NCBI RefSeq assembly: GCF_013030945.1
Contig: NZ_JABBXF010000027.1
Coordinates: 1 to 64,000 of the forward strand
Length of the DNA: 64,000 nt
Origin: Streptomyces morookaense
GTDB lineage: Bacteria > Actinomycetota > Actinomycetes > Streptomycetales > Streptomycetaceae
Direction: 5' to 3'
Made by a program: the position numbers and the translations under genes. The notes under the pieces are model-generated. The model was not told where the DNA came from. It did no database searches and was given only the letters and a program-made list of their open reading frames with translations. Of this stretch, positions 35,344-44,608 are shown in pieces (positions within the stretch are counted from its first letter, which is position 1; each line of letters opens with the position of its first letter).

Positions 35344-36543
35344 ATGGCCACCACCCCCGGCACCCCCCGAGTCCTCCGGGCCATGAACGACCGGGCCGCC
35401 CTGGATCTGCTGATCGCCCACGGCCGCCTCACCCGCACCCGGCTCGGCGAGCTGACCGGGCTGTCCAAACCCACCGCCTCCCAGCTCCTCGCCCGCCTGG
35501 AGGCCGCCGGCCTCGTCCGCACCACCGGCAGCGTCACCGGGCGCCCCGGCCCCAGCGCCCTGCTGTACGAGGTCAACCCCGGTGTCGCGCACGTCGCGGC
35601 CCTCGCCGTCGACAAGACCGGGATCAGCGCGGCCGTCGCCGACATCACCGGCACCACGGTCGGCGGACACCGCGTCGAGGCCGACGCCACCGCGGAGGAC
35701 GCCCGCACGCGCACCCCCGCGCTCGTCGCCGAGGCCGTCGACGGCGCGCTGCGCGCGGCCGGCCTCGGCCGGGACGCGCTGTGCCGCACCGTCATCGGCA
35801 CCCCCGGCGCCCTCGACCCGCGCACCCGGCGGCTGCGGTACGCGCCCCACCTGCCGGGCTGGCAGGCACGCGCCCTCGTCGACGAGCTCTCCGCCGCACT
35901 CGGCACGCCCGTGGTCGTCGAGAACGACGTCAACCTCGCCGCCGTCGCCGAGCAGCACGGCGGCTCCGCCCGGGACTGCGCCGACTTCGTCCATTTCTGG
36001 GCCGACGAGGGCGTCGGCGCCGCCATCGTGCTCGGCGGCCGCCTGCTGCGCGGCGCGCGGGGCGGGGCGGGCGAGATCGGCTACATGCCGATGCCGGGCG
36101 CCCCGGTCGTCCGCGGCGGGCCCGCGGGCGCGCCCGGCCCCCTCGCCGAGGGCGGCCTGGACAGGCTCGTCGTCTCCGCCGCCGTGATCGCACTGGCCCG
36201 CCGCCACGGCATCCGGGCCGCCACCGCCCCGGAGGCGCTGGCCGCCGCAGCGGCCGCGCCGGGTGCGGGCGACGCCGTCCTCGCCGAGCTGGCGCACCAC
36301 ATCGCCACCGCGCTCCTGGCCGTCGTCGCCGTGGTCGACCCGGAACTGATCGTGCTCTCCGGCGAGGTCTGCCTGGCCGGCGGCGACCGGCTGCGCGCAC
36401 TGGTCGAGGACGAGATGTCCGGACTCGACCTGCCCCGGCCGGAGTTGCGGCTGAGCACGGTCGAGGGCTCCCCCATCCTCCTCGGCGGCCTGCACACGGC
36501 ACTCGCCGAAGCCCGCAACACGGTGTTCGACACCACGTCCTGA
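35344..36543 (+). CDS. csnR: ROK-family transcriptional repressor CsnR
   Basis: 399 residues. The N-terminal winged helix (LLIAHGRLTRTRLGELTGLSKPTASQLLARLEAAGLV) binds DNA; the rest is a ROK sugar-kinase-like fold that senses ligand. The ATP-binding glycines of true ROK kinases are degenerate (LAVDKTGISAAV in place of the GGTK motif), which fits a regulator. There is no CxCGxxGC zinc cluster. In S. lividans CsnR represses the chitosanase gene csnA and this operon; chito-oligosaccharides or their glucosamine products relieve repression. ATG 35344 with GCGGGAGCGACC. The operator is directly upstream. Confidence 0.85.
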   Translation: MATTPGTPRVLRAMNDRAALDLLIAHGRLTRTRLGELTGLSKPTASQLLARLEAAGLVRTTGSVTGRPGPSALLYEVNPGVAHVAALAVDKTGISAAVADITGTTVGGHRVEADATAEDARTRTPALVAEAVDGALRAAGLGRDALCRTVIGTPGALDPRTRRLRYAPHLPGWQARALVDELSAALGTPVVVENDVNLAAVAEQHGGSARDCADFVHFWADEGVGAAIVLGGRLLRGARGGAGEIGYMPMPGAPVVRGGPAGAPGPLAEGGLDRLVVSAAVIALARRHGIRAATAPEALAAAAAAPGAGDAVLAELAHHIATALLAVVAVVDPELIVLSGEVCLAGGDRLRALVEDEMSGLDLPRPELRLSTVEGSPILLGGLHTALAEARNTVFDTTS

Positions 36544-36595
36544 CAGCCACGCCCTCCCGCGCTCCTTCCCCCACCGCCCGAAGGGACGTTCCGCC

Positions 36596-37921
36596 ATGTC
36601 ACGTGCCCGCGTCCCCCTGCTGCTGGCCGCAGGGCTCCTCCTCACCGGATGCGCCCATCCGAGCACCGGCAGCGCCGACGACGACCTCGGCCGGCCCGTC
36701 ACCCTGAAGTTCTGGCACGGCTGGTCGGAGAAGAAGGAAGTCGCGGCGATCGACGCCTCCATCGCCCGGTTCGAGAAACTGCACCCACTGATCAAGGTCG
36801 AGGCGACCGGCAACGTCCCCGACAGCACCGTGAACCAGGCCCTGCGGGCGGGCGGCGGAAACGCGCCCGACGTCGTGTCCTCGTTCACCACCAACAACGT
36901 CGGCCAGTACTGCTCCACGGGCATGTGGGTCGACCTCGACCCCTTCCTCGCGAAATCCGGCCTCGACAAGTCCCGGATCTTCCCCGCGCCCCTCGTCCGC
37001 TACTCCGCCCACCAGGGCCGGCAGTGCGCCCTCCCGCTGCTCGCCGACGCGTACGGGCTCTACTACAACAAGGACGCCTTCGAGAAAGCCGGCATCGCCC
37101 GGCCCCCGCGCACCATGTCGGAGTTCGAGGACGCCGCCGTCCGGCTCACGCAGCGCACGAAGGACGGTTCGTACCGGCAGCTGGGATTCATGCCGGACTT
37201 CCGGCTGTACCAGAACAGCCCGGACCGGTTCTTCGCCCAGTGGGGGCCGCGGTATTTCGACGGCGAGGGCAAGGCGATGCTCGCCCGGGAACCCGCCGCG
37301 AAACAGTTCTTCTCGTTCCATCGCGAACTCGTCTCCGCCCTCGGCGGCTACACGCAGCTGGAGACCTTCCGCACCACCTTCGGCGACGAGATGTCCTCGC
37401 AGAACGCCTTCCTCACCGGAAAGCTCGCCATGCATCTGGACGGCGAATGGCGGGGGTTGATGCTCGACGAGGCGAAACCCGGATTCCGCTGGGGCACGGC
37501 ACCGTTACCCGTCCCCGACGACCGGGCCGGGACGTACGGGCGCGGATACCTGACCGGAACGGTCGTCGGCATCGCCCACAGCAGCAGGCACCAGAACGCG
37601 GCCTGGGAACTGGTGAAGTTCCTGACCACCGACACCGACCAGGTCGTCGCCTTCGCCAACGCCATCCACAACGTGCCCTCCACCAACGCCGCACTGGCCT
37701 CGCCGAAACTCGACCGCGACCCCGCCTTCCGCACCTTCCTCGACATCGCATCGCACCCGGACAGCACCGGCATGCCGCCGTCGGTGAACGGCGGGCAGTA
37801 CATCACCGCGCTCCAGGACTTCGGCTACGCCGTCGAGGCAGGAAAGGTCCGCGACCTGGACAAGGGGCTGCGGGCACTCGACCGGCAGATCGACGACGAC
37901 AACCTCCAGTCCGCGAACTGA
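36596..37921 (+). CDS. csnE: Sugar-binding lipoprotein of the csn ABC importer
   Basis: 441 residues. Lipoprotein signal with lipobox LLLTGC (Cys19). It is a family 1 solute-binding protein: TLKFWHGWSEKKE is the usual first strand, LPLLADAYGLYYNKDAFEKAGI the hinge region. It would catch chitosan-derived oligosaccharides on the outer membrane face and pass them to CsnF/CsnG. The ATP-binding subunit is not encoded here; as for many Streptomyces sugar importers, the shared ATPase MsiK would drive it. RBS CGAAGGGACG. 52 bp downstream of csnR. Confidence 0.85.
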   Translation: MSRARVPLLLAAGLLLTGCAHPSTGSADDDLGRPVTLKFWHGWSEKKEVAAIDASIARFEKLHPLIKVEATGNVPDSTVNQALRAGGGNAPDVVSSFTTNNVGQYCSTGMWVDLDPFLAKSGLDKSRIFPAPLVRYSAHQGRQCALPLLADAYGLYYNKDAFEKAGIARPPRTMSEFEDAAVRLTQRTKDGSYRQLGFMPDFRLYQNSPDRFFAQWGPRYFDGEGKAMLAREPAAKQFFSFHRELVSALGGYTQLETFRTTFGDEMSSQNAFLTGKLAMHLDGEWRGLMLDEAKPGFRWGTAPLPVPDDRAGTYGRGYLTGTVVGIAHSSRHQNAAWELVKFLTTDTDQVVAFANAIHNVPSTNAALASPKLDRDPAFRTFLDIASHPDSTGMPPSVNGGQYITALQDFGYAVEAGKVRDLDKGLRALDRQIDDDNLQSAN

Positions 37922-37932
37922 CGGAGCACGCC

Positions 37933-38886
37933 ATGGCCCCCGGTACCGCACCCGCCGCCCTCCGCCGCAGACGCACCCGCGAACGGCTGCGCACCCTCGG
38001 ATTCCTCTCCCCCTGGCTGGCCGGATTCACCGTCTTCTTCGGTTACCCGCTCGTCGCCACCGTCTATTTCTCCTTCATGCACTACAACCAGATCCAGGCC
38101 CCGGCGTTCGTGGGCCTGCGCAACTGGAAATACGTGCTGCAGCAGATGCCGCTCTTCGGGCCCGCGCTGTGGAACACGCTCTGGCTGGTGGTGGTCATGG
38201 TCGCGCTGCGCGTCGCCTTCGGCATCGGCATCGGGCTGCTGGTCACCAGGGTGAAGACCGGTGCCGGTTTCTTCCGCACCGCCTTCTACCTGCCGTACCT
38301 GGCCCCGCCGGTGGCCGCCACCGTCGTGTTCGTGTTCCTGCTCAACCCGGGGACCGGGCCGGTGAACGAGGCCCTTTCGGCGGTCGGGATCGACGCCCCG
38401 AACTGGTTCAACGACCCGGACTGGGCCAAACCTTCGCTGGTGCTGCTGTCCCTGTGGGGCATCGGCGACCTGATGGTCGTCTTCATGGCAGCGCTGCTGG
38501 ACGTGCCCAAGGAGCAGTACGAGGCGGCGGAGCTGGACGGGGCGGGCGCATTCGCGCGATTCCGGTACGTCACATGGCCGTCGATCACCCCGATCGTGAT
38601 GTTCGCGGTGGTCACCGGAGTCGTCCAGACCATGCAGTACTACACACAGGCCCTCGTCGCCGGAAAACTCGCCTCCGGCGTCACCGTCGGGCCCGGCTCG
38701 GTGATCCAGCCGGGATATCCGGACCACTCGACGCTCACCGTGCCGCAGCTCGTCTATTCGCTCGGGTTCCAGAACTTCAACACCGGTGCGGCGTGCGTGC
38801 TTTCGCTCGTGCTCTTCGCCGTGGCGATGGCCGTGACCTCGCTGCTGATGCGCAGAAGCGCCGGCCTGCTGACTGCGGAGGACTGA
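37933..38886 (+). CDS. csnF: ABC sugar permease CsnF
   Basis: 317 residues, six transmembrane helices, MalF-like. The conserved cytoplasmic EAA loop that contacts the ATPase reads YEAAELDGAGAFARFRYVTWPSI. It starts 11 nt after csnE (ACGGAGCACGCC before ATG), so the two are co-translated. It pairs with CsnG as the membrane channel. Confidence 0.9.
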   Translation: MAPGTAPAALRRRRTRERLRTLGFLSPWLAGFTVFFGYPLVATVYFSFMHYNQIQAPAFVGLRNWKYVLQQMPLFGPALWNTLWLVVVMVALRVAFGIGIGLLVTRVKTGAGFFRTAFYLPYLAPPVAATVVFVFLLNPGTGPVNEALSAVGIDAPNWFNDPDWAKPSLVLLSLWGIGDLMVVFMAALLDVPKEQYEAAELDGAGAFARFRYVTWPSITPIVMFAVVTGVVQTMQYYTQALVAGKLASGVTVGPGSVIQPGYPDHSTLTVPQLVYSLGFQNFNTGAACVLSLVLFAVAMAVTSLLMRRSAGLLTAED

Positions 38887-38892
38887 TCCGGC

Positions 38893-39723
38893 ATGACCCG
38901 CAACCGCACGCTCCACTGGATCGCCGTCCACGCCACGGCCGTCGCCGCCGCACTCTTCTTCGTCCTGCCGTTCGTCTTCGTCTTCCTGACCTCCGTGATG
39001 AGCGACGACCAGGCGATGAGCGGCCGACTGTGGCCGCACACATGGAAATGGTCCAACTACGCGACCGTCTTCCGCACTCCCGGATTCCTGGACTGGTGGA
39101 AGAACTCCCTGCTGTACGCCGGGCTGGGCACGCTGTTCACCGTGTGCTCGTCCCTGCCCGTCGCCTACGCGCTCGCCAAGTTCCGCTTCCGAGGCAGGCG
39201 TCCGGCGATGATGCTCGTCATCGCCACGATGATGCTGCCGCCCCAGGTCGTCGTCGTGCCGATGTACCTGGTGTGGGCGCAGCAGCTGCATCTGGCGGGG
39301 TCGCTGTGGCCGCTGATCGTCCCGATGGCCTTCGGCGACGCGTATTCCATCTTCCTGCTGCGGCAGTTCCTGCTGACGATCCCCAAGGAGTACCTGGAGT
39401 CGGCCCGGATGGACGGCTGCGGCGAAGTGCGCACGCTGCTGCGCATCGTCGTGCCCATGGCCAGGCCGGGCCTCGCGGCCGTCGCGCTGTTCCAGTTCTT
39501 CTTCTGCTGGAACGACTATTTCGGCCCGCAGATCTACGCCGCGCAGAATCCCGGCGCCTGGACGCTGTCGTACGGGCTGGAATCGTTCAAGAGCGCCCAC
39601 AACGTCGACTGGAATCTCACGATGGCCGCCACGCTGCTCGTCATGGCCCCGGTCGTCGTCGTCTTCTTCTTCGCACAGAAGGCCTTCGTCGAAGGCGTCA
39701 CCCTCACCGGAGTAAAGGGCTGA
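38893..39723 (+). CDS. csnG: ABC sugar permease CsnG
   Basis: 276 residues, six helices, MalG-like. The EAA loop is YLESARMDGCGEVRTLLRIVVPMARPG and the C-terminal FVEGVTLTGVKG is the standard end of this subunit family. Six bases separate it from csnF. Confidence 0.9.
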   Translation: MTRNRTLHWIAVHATAVAAALFFVLPFVFVFLTSVMSDDQAMSGRLWPHTWKWSNYATVFRTPGFLDWWKNSLLYAGLGTLFTVCSSLPVAYALAKFRFRGRRPAMMLVIATMMLPPQVVVVPMYLVWAQQLHLAGSLWPLIVPMAFGDAYSIFLLRQFLLTIPKEYLESARMDGCGEVRTLLRIVVPMARPGLAAVALFQFFFCWNDYFGPQIYAAQNPGAWTLSYGLESFKSAHNVDWNLTMAATLLVMAPVVVVFFFAQKAFVEGVTLTGVKG

Positions 39724-39729
39724 TCGCTC

Positions 39730-40986
39730 GTGCTCAAACTCACCGTGGTCGGCGGAGGTTCGACCTACACCCCCGAACTCGTCGACGGATTCGCGCGCCT
39801 GCGGGACGTGCTGCCGTTGGAGGAACTCGTCCTCGTCGACCCGGCCGCGGACCGCCTGGAACTCGTGGGCGGGCTGGCCCGGCGCATCTTCCGCAGGCAG
39901 GGCCACCCCGGCCGGATCACCTGGACCGCGGACCTCGACGCCGGCGTGGACGGCGCCGACGCCGTCCTGCTCCAGCTGCGCGTGGGCGGCCAGGCCGCCC
40001 GCAACCAGGACGAGACCTGGCCGCTGGAGTGCGGCTGCGTCGGCCAGGAGACCACCGGTGCGGGCGGCCTCGCCAAGGCGCTGCGCACCGTGCCGGTGGT
40101 GCTGGACATCGCCGAGCGCGTACGGCGGCGCAACCCCGGTGCCTGGATCGTGGACTTCACCAACCCGGTCGGGATCGTCACCCGCGCCCTGCTGACCGCC
40201 GGGCACCGGGCCGTCGGGCTGTGCAACGTCGCCATCGGCTTCCAGCGGAAGTTCGCCCGCCTGCTGGGCGTGCCCCCGGAGGAGGTGAGCCTGGAGCACG
40301 TGGGCCTCAACCACCTCACGTGGGAGCGCGCGGTGCACGTCGGCGGCCGCGACGTGCTGCCCGGGCTGCTGGCCGGGCACGGCGACGCCATCGCCGCGGA
40401 CCTGCGCATGCCGCGCGAACTCCTGGACCGGCTGGGCGTGGTGCCCTCGTACTACCTGCGCTACTTCTACCAGCACGACGCGGTCGTCCGGGAGCTGGGC
40501 GGCAAGCCGTCCCGGGCCGCCGAGGTGGCGGAGATGGAACGCAGACTGCTGGATCTGTACGCCGATCCGGCCCTGGACGAGAAGCCGGAGCTGCTGGGGA
40601 AGCGGGGCGGGGCGTTCTACTCGGAGGCCGCCGTCGCCCTCACGTCGTCGCTGCTGCGCGACACGGGAGACGTGCAGGTGGTGAACACGTTCAACAACGG
40701 CACCCTGCCGTTCCTGCCCGACGACGCGGTGATCGAGGTTCCGGCGTCCGTGGACGCACAGGGCGCACACCCGTTGCCCGTACGGCAGTTGGAGCCGCTG
40801 TACGCGGGGCTGATCGCCAACGTCACGGCCTACGAGCACCTGGCGCTGGAGGCGGCCCTCGAAGGCGGCCGCGACCGGGCCTTCCGGGCGCTGCTGGCAC
40901 ATCCGCTGATCGGCCAGGCCGAGTACGCGGACCGGCTGACCGACTCGCTCCTCGCGCACAACCGGGAGCACCTGGCGTGGGCCTGA
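39730..40986 (+). CDS. csnH: GH4-family 6-phospho-glycosidase CsnH
   Basis: 418 residues. NAD- and metal-dependent glycosidase of family 4. VVGGGSTYTPELVDGF binds NAD; VGLCNVAIGFQRK holds the metal Cys; HVGLNHLTWER holds Asn and His of the active site. GH4 enzymes cleave intracellular (often 6-phosphorylated) sugars by a redox-assisted elimination route. In this operon it would cut imported glucosamine oligosaccharides after phosphorylation by CsnK. GTG 39730, six bases after csnG. Confidence 0.88.
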   Translation: MLKLTVVGGGSTYTPELVDGFARLRDVLPLEELVLVDPAADRLELVGGLARRIFRRQGHPGRITWTADLDAGVDGADAVLLQLRVGGQAARNQDETWPLECGCVGQETTGAGGLAKALRTVPVVLDIAERVRRRNPGAWIVDFTNPVGIVTRALLTAGHRAVGLCNVAIGFQRKFARLLGVPPEEVSLEHVGLNHLTWERAVHVGGRDVLPGLLAGHGDAIAADLRMPRELLDRLGVVPSYYLRYFYQHDAVVRELGGKPSRAAEVAEMERRLLDLYADPALDEKPELLGKRGGAFYSEAAVALTSSLLRDTGDVQVVNTFNNGTLPFLPDDAVIEVPASVDAQGAHPLPVRQLEPLYAGLIANVTAYEHLALEAALEGGRDRAFRALLAHPLIGQAEYADRLTDSLLAHNREHLAWA

Positions 40987-41963
40987 CCGGAACGGTGTTC
41001 GCGATCGACGCGGGCAACAGCAAGACGGACGTCGCCCTCGTGGGCCCGGACGGCACGGTCCTGGGCGCCGCGCGCGGCGACGGCTTCCGGCCCCCGGAGG
41101 CCGGGGTCGCGGCGGCGGTGGCGGGACTCGTGCCGATCGTCGCCGAGGCCGCGGGCCGGGCGGGCCTGGACGGGGCCGTGCGGGCCGGGCATGTCCAGGC
41201 GTGCCTGGCCAACGCCGATCTCCCCGTGGAGGAGGCCGAGTTGACGGCGCAGATCGAGCGCCTGGGCTGGGCGCCGTCGGTGACCGTGGCCAACGACACC
41301 TTCGCGCTGCTGCGGGCCGGGCTGCCCGACGGCCCGGAACCGGCCGGGGTCGCCGTGGTGTGCGGCGCGGGCATCAACTGCTCGGGGGTGGCACCGGGCG
41401 GCAAGGTGGCGCGCTTCCCCGCCATCGGCCGGATCTCCGGCGACTGGGGCGGCGGCGGCTGCCTGGCCGAGGAGGCCCTGTGGTGGGCGGCCCGGGCGGA
41501 CGACGGCCGCGGCGAACCGAGCGAACTCGCCCGGGCGCTCCCCGCCCACTTCGGGCTGCCCGGCATGCCCGCGCTGATCGAGGCCCTGCACCTGGGCCGG
41601 CTCCCGGCGGCGCGACGGCACGAGCTGGCACCGGTGCTGTTCGCGGTGGCGGAGGCGGGCGACCCGGTGGCCCGGGCGCTCGTGGCGCGGCAGGCGGAGG
41701 AGATCGTGGCGATGGCCAGGGTCGCCCTGGCCCGGCTGGGGCTGCTGGAGACGGAGGTGCCGGTGGTGCTGGGGGGCGGTGTGCTGGCGGCACGTCACCC
41801 GCTGCTGCACGAACGGGTACTGACCCGCCTCGCGGAGTGCGCCCCGAAGGCGGTACCGGTGGTGGTGACGGCCCGCCCCGTCCTGGGCGCGGCCCTGCTG
41901 GGCCTGGACCGACTGGGGGCGCCGGCGGGGGCCTACGGGGCGTTGCGGGGGGCGTACGCGTAG
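40977..41963 (+). CDS. csnK: BadF/N-acetylglucosamine-kinase-like sugar kinase CsnK
   Basis: 328 residues. GTG 40977 overlaps csnH by 10 bp. ASKHA-fold kinase: AIDAGNSKTDVALVGPDG is the phosphate-1 loop, VAVVCGAGINCSG the second phosphate loop, GRISGDWGGGG the region conserved in GlcNAc kinases, and VVLGGGVLAARHP the adenosine loop. It would phosphorylate glucosamine or its oligomers inside the cell, giving the substrate for CsnH. It ends the operon, followed at once by the palindromic repeat at 41973. Confidence 0.88.
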   Translation: MGLTGTVFAIDAGNSKTDVALVGPDGTVLGAARGDGFRPPEAGVAAAVAGLVPIVAEAAGRAGLDGAVRAGHVQACLANADLPVEEAELTAQIERLGWAPSVTVANDTFALLRAGLPDGPEPAGVAVVCGAGINCSGVAPGGKVARFPAIGRISGDWGGGGCLAEEALWWAARADDGRGEPSELARALPAHFGLPGMPALIEALHLGRLPAARRHELAPVLFAVAEAGDPVARALVARQAEEIVAMARVALARLGLLETEVPVVLGGGVLAARHPLLHERVLTRLAECAPKAVPVVVTARPVLGAALLGLDRLGAPAGAYGALRGAYA

Positions 41964-41972
41964 CGCCCCGTC

Positions 41973-42106
41973 AGGGGCGCGGGGAACTGCGCGAGCAACC
42001 ACGACGCGCCCGCAGCCGAAGTCCCCGGGGCTGCGCCCCGGACCCCCTGGGGCGGTGCGTCGGCTGCAGGCCGGTGGGGGCTGGTCTCGTAGTTCCCCGC
42101 GCCCCT
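41973..42106. repeat. Dispersed palindromic repeat, copy B
   Basis: 134-bp element with 16-bp perfect arms (41973-41988 and 42091-42106). Its interior is the reverse complement of copy A at 19212: for example CCACGACGCGCCCGCAG here against CTGCGGGCGCGTCGTGG there. An extra GC-rich hairpin (GTCCCCGGGGCTGCGCCCCGGAC-like, 42021-42043) sits in the middle. Probably terminates csn transcription. Confidence 0.8.
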
Positions 42107-42192
42107 TACGGGGCGCACCTCACGGGGCGCGTGGGTGGGCGCGAAAGCCGTCTCCCGTCATACTTGGCGCCAGCGACCAAGGGGGAGGTCTC

Positions 42193-43563
42193 GTGTCACA
42201 ACCACAGCAGCCGGCCTGGCGCGAAGGCGCCACCCGCCTGCGCGCCGCCGCAACGACCGAGCCGGGCCGCCTCCGCATCATCGGTGCCGCACTCGCGGCC
42301 GTCCTCGCCGTCTTCGGCGGCGTCACCGCCTGGCAGGTCAGCGACCGGTCGGCCGCGGCCGACGCGGTCGTCGCGCACAGCCAGCCCCTCAGCGCCGACG
42401 CCGCGAGCATCTACCGCTCGCTCGCCGACGCCGACACCACGGCCGCCTCCGGTTTCCTGACCGGCGGCCAGGAGCCGAAGACCACGCGCGACCGCTACGA
42501 CCAGGACATAGCGCTGGCGTCCGAGCTGCTGGTCAAGGCCGCGGCGAACACGAGCGGTTCGGATACGGAGCGCCGGCAGATCGCCACGCTCAACAAGCAA
42601 CTGCCGGTCTACACCGGCCTGGTGGACACCGCCCGCGCGAACAACCGCCAGGGCCTGCCGCTCGGCGGCGCGTACCTGCGCTACGCGAGCGAGCGGATGC
42701 GCGGCGAACTGCTGCCCGCCGCCAGCGCCCTCTACGAGGCGGAGACCGGACGGCTCGGCTCCGACTACCGGGACGCCAAGGCGTGGCCCTGGGCCGCGCT
42801 GGCCGCCGGGATCGTCGCACTGGGCGCGCTCGGCTGGGCGCAGCGGCGCAACTACCTGCGCACGAACCGCGTCTTCAACCACGGGCTGCTGGCCGCGACG
42901 GCGGCCACCGCGGTGGTGCTGCTGTGGCTCGTCGCCGGGCACACGGTGGCCCGGGCGGAGCTGGACAACTCCGACCGGCACGGCGCGCAGTCCCTGCAGG
43001 TCCTCAACGAGGCCCGGATCAGCTCGCTCCAGGCCCGCGGCGACGAGAACCTCACCCTGGTGTCCCGGGGTTCGGTGCTCGATCCGGCAACGGGGGACGA
43101 CCTCTACGAGGCGAGCTTCCAGAAGGACATGAAGAGGCTCTTCGGCAACGGTGACAACAGCGGCGGCACCGGCGGGACCGCCCCGGCCCCCGGCAGCCTG
43201 CTGGACCGGGCCGGAGCGCTCGCGGACGGCGCGGCAGGGCGTGACCCGGTGGCCAAGGCCGTGACGGACGTGGGGCAGTGGCTCCGGCAGCACAGTGCCG
43301 CCCGCACCGCCGACGTCAGCGGCGACTACAAGGGAGCACTGCAGATGGTGAACGGCGGGAAGGACAGTACAGGCGAGTCCTTCGACCGGGTGGACAGCGA
43401 GTTGCAGCAGGCCCTGTCGCACGAGCAGGCGCAGTTCCGGCACGCGGCCGACAACGGGCGCGGGGCGCTGACCGGGCTGACGGCCGGGGCGGCGGTGCTG
43501 GCCCTGCTGGCCGCGACGGGCGCGGTGCTCGGCATCGGCCGCAGGCTGTCGGAATACCGGTGA
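42193..43563 (+). CDS. glnX: GlnX-like four-helix membrane protein
   Basis: 456 residues. GTG 42193 with GGGGGAGG. Four transmembrane helices: about residues 34-54, 197-215, 228-250 and 425-447, giving two large outer loops of about 140 and 170 residues rich in helices (first loop: AHSQPLSADAASIYRSLADAD). That topology and the position directly before a GlnH-like gene and a pknG gene match GlnX (Rv0412c) of mycobacteria, where GlnX passes the amino acid signal from GlnH across the membrane to PknG. The outer loops also look like the helical sensor modules of bacterial chemoreceptors. No enzymatic motif. Assignment rests on context and topology. Confidence 0.72.
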   Translation: MSQPQQPAWREGATRLRAAATTEPGRLRIIGAALAAVLAVFGGVTAWQVSDRSAAADAVVAHSQPLSADAASIYRSLADADTTAASGFLTGGQEPKTTRDRYDQDIALASELLVKAAANTSGSDTERRQIATLNKQLPVYTGLVDTARANNRQGLPLGGAYLRYASERMRGELLPAASALYEAETGRLGSDYRDAKAWPWAALAAGIVALGALGWAQRRNYLRTNRVFNHGLLAATAATAVVLLWLVAGHTVARAELDNSDRHGAQSLQVLNEARISSLQARGDENLTLVSRGSVLDPATGDDLYEASFQKDMKRLFGNGDNSGGTGGTAPAPGSLLDRAGALADGAAGRDPVAKAVTDVGQWLRQHSAARTADVSGDYKGALQMVNGGKDSTGESFDRVDSELQQALSHEQAQFRHAADNGRGALTGLTAGAAVLALLAATGAVLGIGRRLSEYR

Positions 43564-43587
43564 CGGGGTGACAGGGGGAGGCGGGAC

Positions 43588-44559
43588 GTGAGGACCCACG
43601 CACGGAGGAGGGCGGCGCTGGCCGCCGTCACGGCGGCCGCGTGCGCGGTGGCGGCTGCGGTCGCCGTCCAGCTGCCGGACCGTTCCGGCAGGGTGCCGCA
43701 GCACCCGGACCGTACGCAGCCGGTGGCCGCGGCCGCGCCGTCGGCCGCGGCCGCGCAGTGCACCGACCCGGAGGCGAGCCTGCGGCCGTCCACCGTGGAC
43801 GGCCCGGCCGTGCAGCGCATCAAGGCCCGCGGCCGGCTGGTCGCGGGAGTCGACCAGAACAGCTACCACTGGGGCTACCGCGACCCCGCGACCGGCGAGC
43901 TCAGCGGTTTCGACATCGATCTGGTGCACGCCATCGCCAAGGACCTGCTGGGCGACCCGGACAAGGTCGTCTTCATCGCGGTCACCACCAGTCAGCGCAT
44001 CCCCGCGCTGGAACAGGGCAAGGTGGACATCATTGCGCGTACCATGACCATCAATTGCGAACGCGCCGCGCAAGTCGCCTTCTCCACCGCCTACTTCGGG
44101 ACGGGGCAGCAGTTGCTGATTCCCAGGAAGTCGCCGATCACCGGGTTCGACGACTCCCTGGCCGGCAGGCGGGTGTGCGCGGCGAAGGGATCGACCGCGG
44201 AGACGCAACTGAAGAAGAACCCGCACTCCGCCTCCGTGCTGACCGTGCCCAACCAGCTCGACTGCCTGGTGCGGCTCCAGCTCGGACAGGCGGACGCGGT
44301 GCTCACCGACGGCGCCCTGGCCGCCGGGCAGGCAGCCCAGGACCCGTCCGTGGGACTCGTCGGCAAACCGTTCACCACCGAGTCGTACGGCGTGGCGATG
44401 AACCTCAAGGACGAAGACCTGGTACGCCGGGTCAACGCAGTACTGGAGGAGTTCCGGCGCGGCGGCGGCGACAGTCCCTGGATGCAGGCGTACCGCAAGT
44501 GGCTGGCCGCCGACCTGAAGGGGATCACCGCTCCCCCGGAGCCGAAGTACAGGGACTGA
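43588..44559 (+). CDS. glnH: GlnH-like amino acid-binding protein
   Basis: 323 residues. Family 3 solute-binding protein. The N-terminus is a signal/anchor (AALAAVTAAACAVAAAVAV) without a clean lipobox at the +1 Cys position, so it may be held by an uncleaved helix. Binding-site features: DIDLVHAIAKDLLG and IDIIARTMTINCERA, where family members bind the alpha-carboxyl and amino groups. In mycobacteria GlnH binds aspartate/glutamate and reports to PknG rather than serving uptake; no ABC permease or ATPase gene is present here either. GTG start 43588 with GGGAGGCGGGAC, 24 nt after glnX. Confidence 0.78.
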   Translation: MRTHARRRAALAAVTAAACAVAAAVAVQLPDRSGRVPQHPDRTQPVAAAAPSAAAAQCTDPEASLRPSTVDGPAVQRIKARGRLVAGVDQNSYHWGYRDPATGELSGFDIDLVHAIAKDLLGDPDKVVFIAVTTSQRIPALEQGKVDIIARTMTINCERAAQVAFSTAYFGTGQQLLIPRKSPITGFDDSLAGRRVCAAKGSTAETQLKKNPHSASVLTVPNQLDCLVRLQLGQADAVLTDGALAAGQAAQDPSVGLVGKPFTTESYGVAMNLKDEDLVRRVNAVLEEFRRGGGDSPWMQAYRKWLAADLKGITAPPEPKYRD

Positions 44560-44608
44560 CCGGACGGCAGCACCGGCGCTGCCGGGCCGACGACAGGAGA
44601 GGGGATCG

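Noticed and set aside
38169..41963. Long plus-strand frame across csnF, csnG and csnH
   Set aside because: Only its last 987 bases, from GTG 40977, are real (csnK). The rest is Arg/Ala-rich and overlaps three intact genes.
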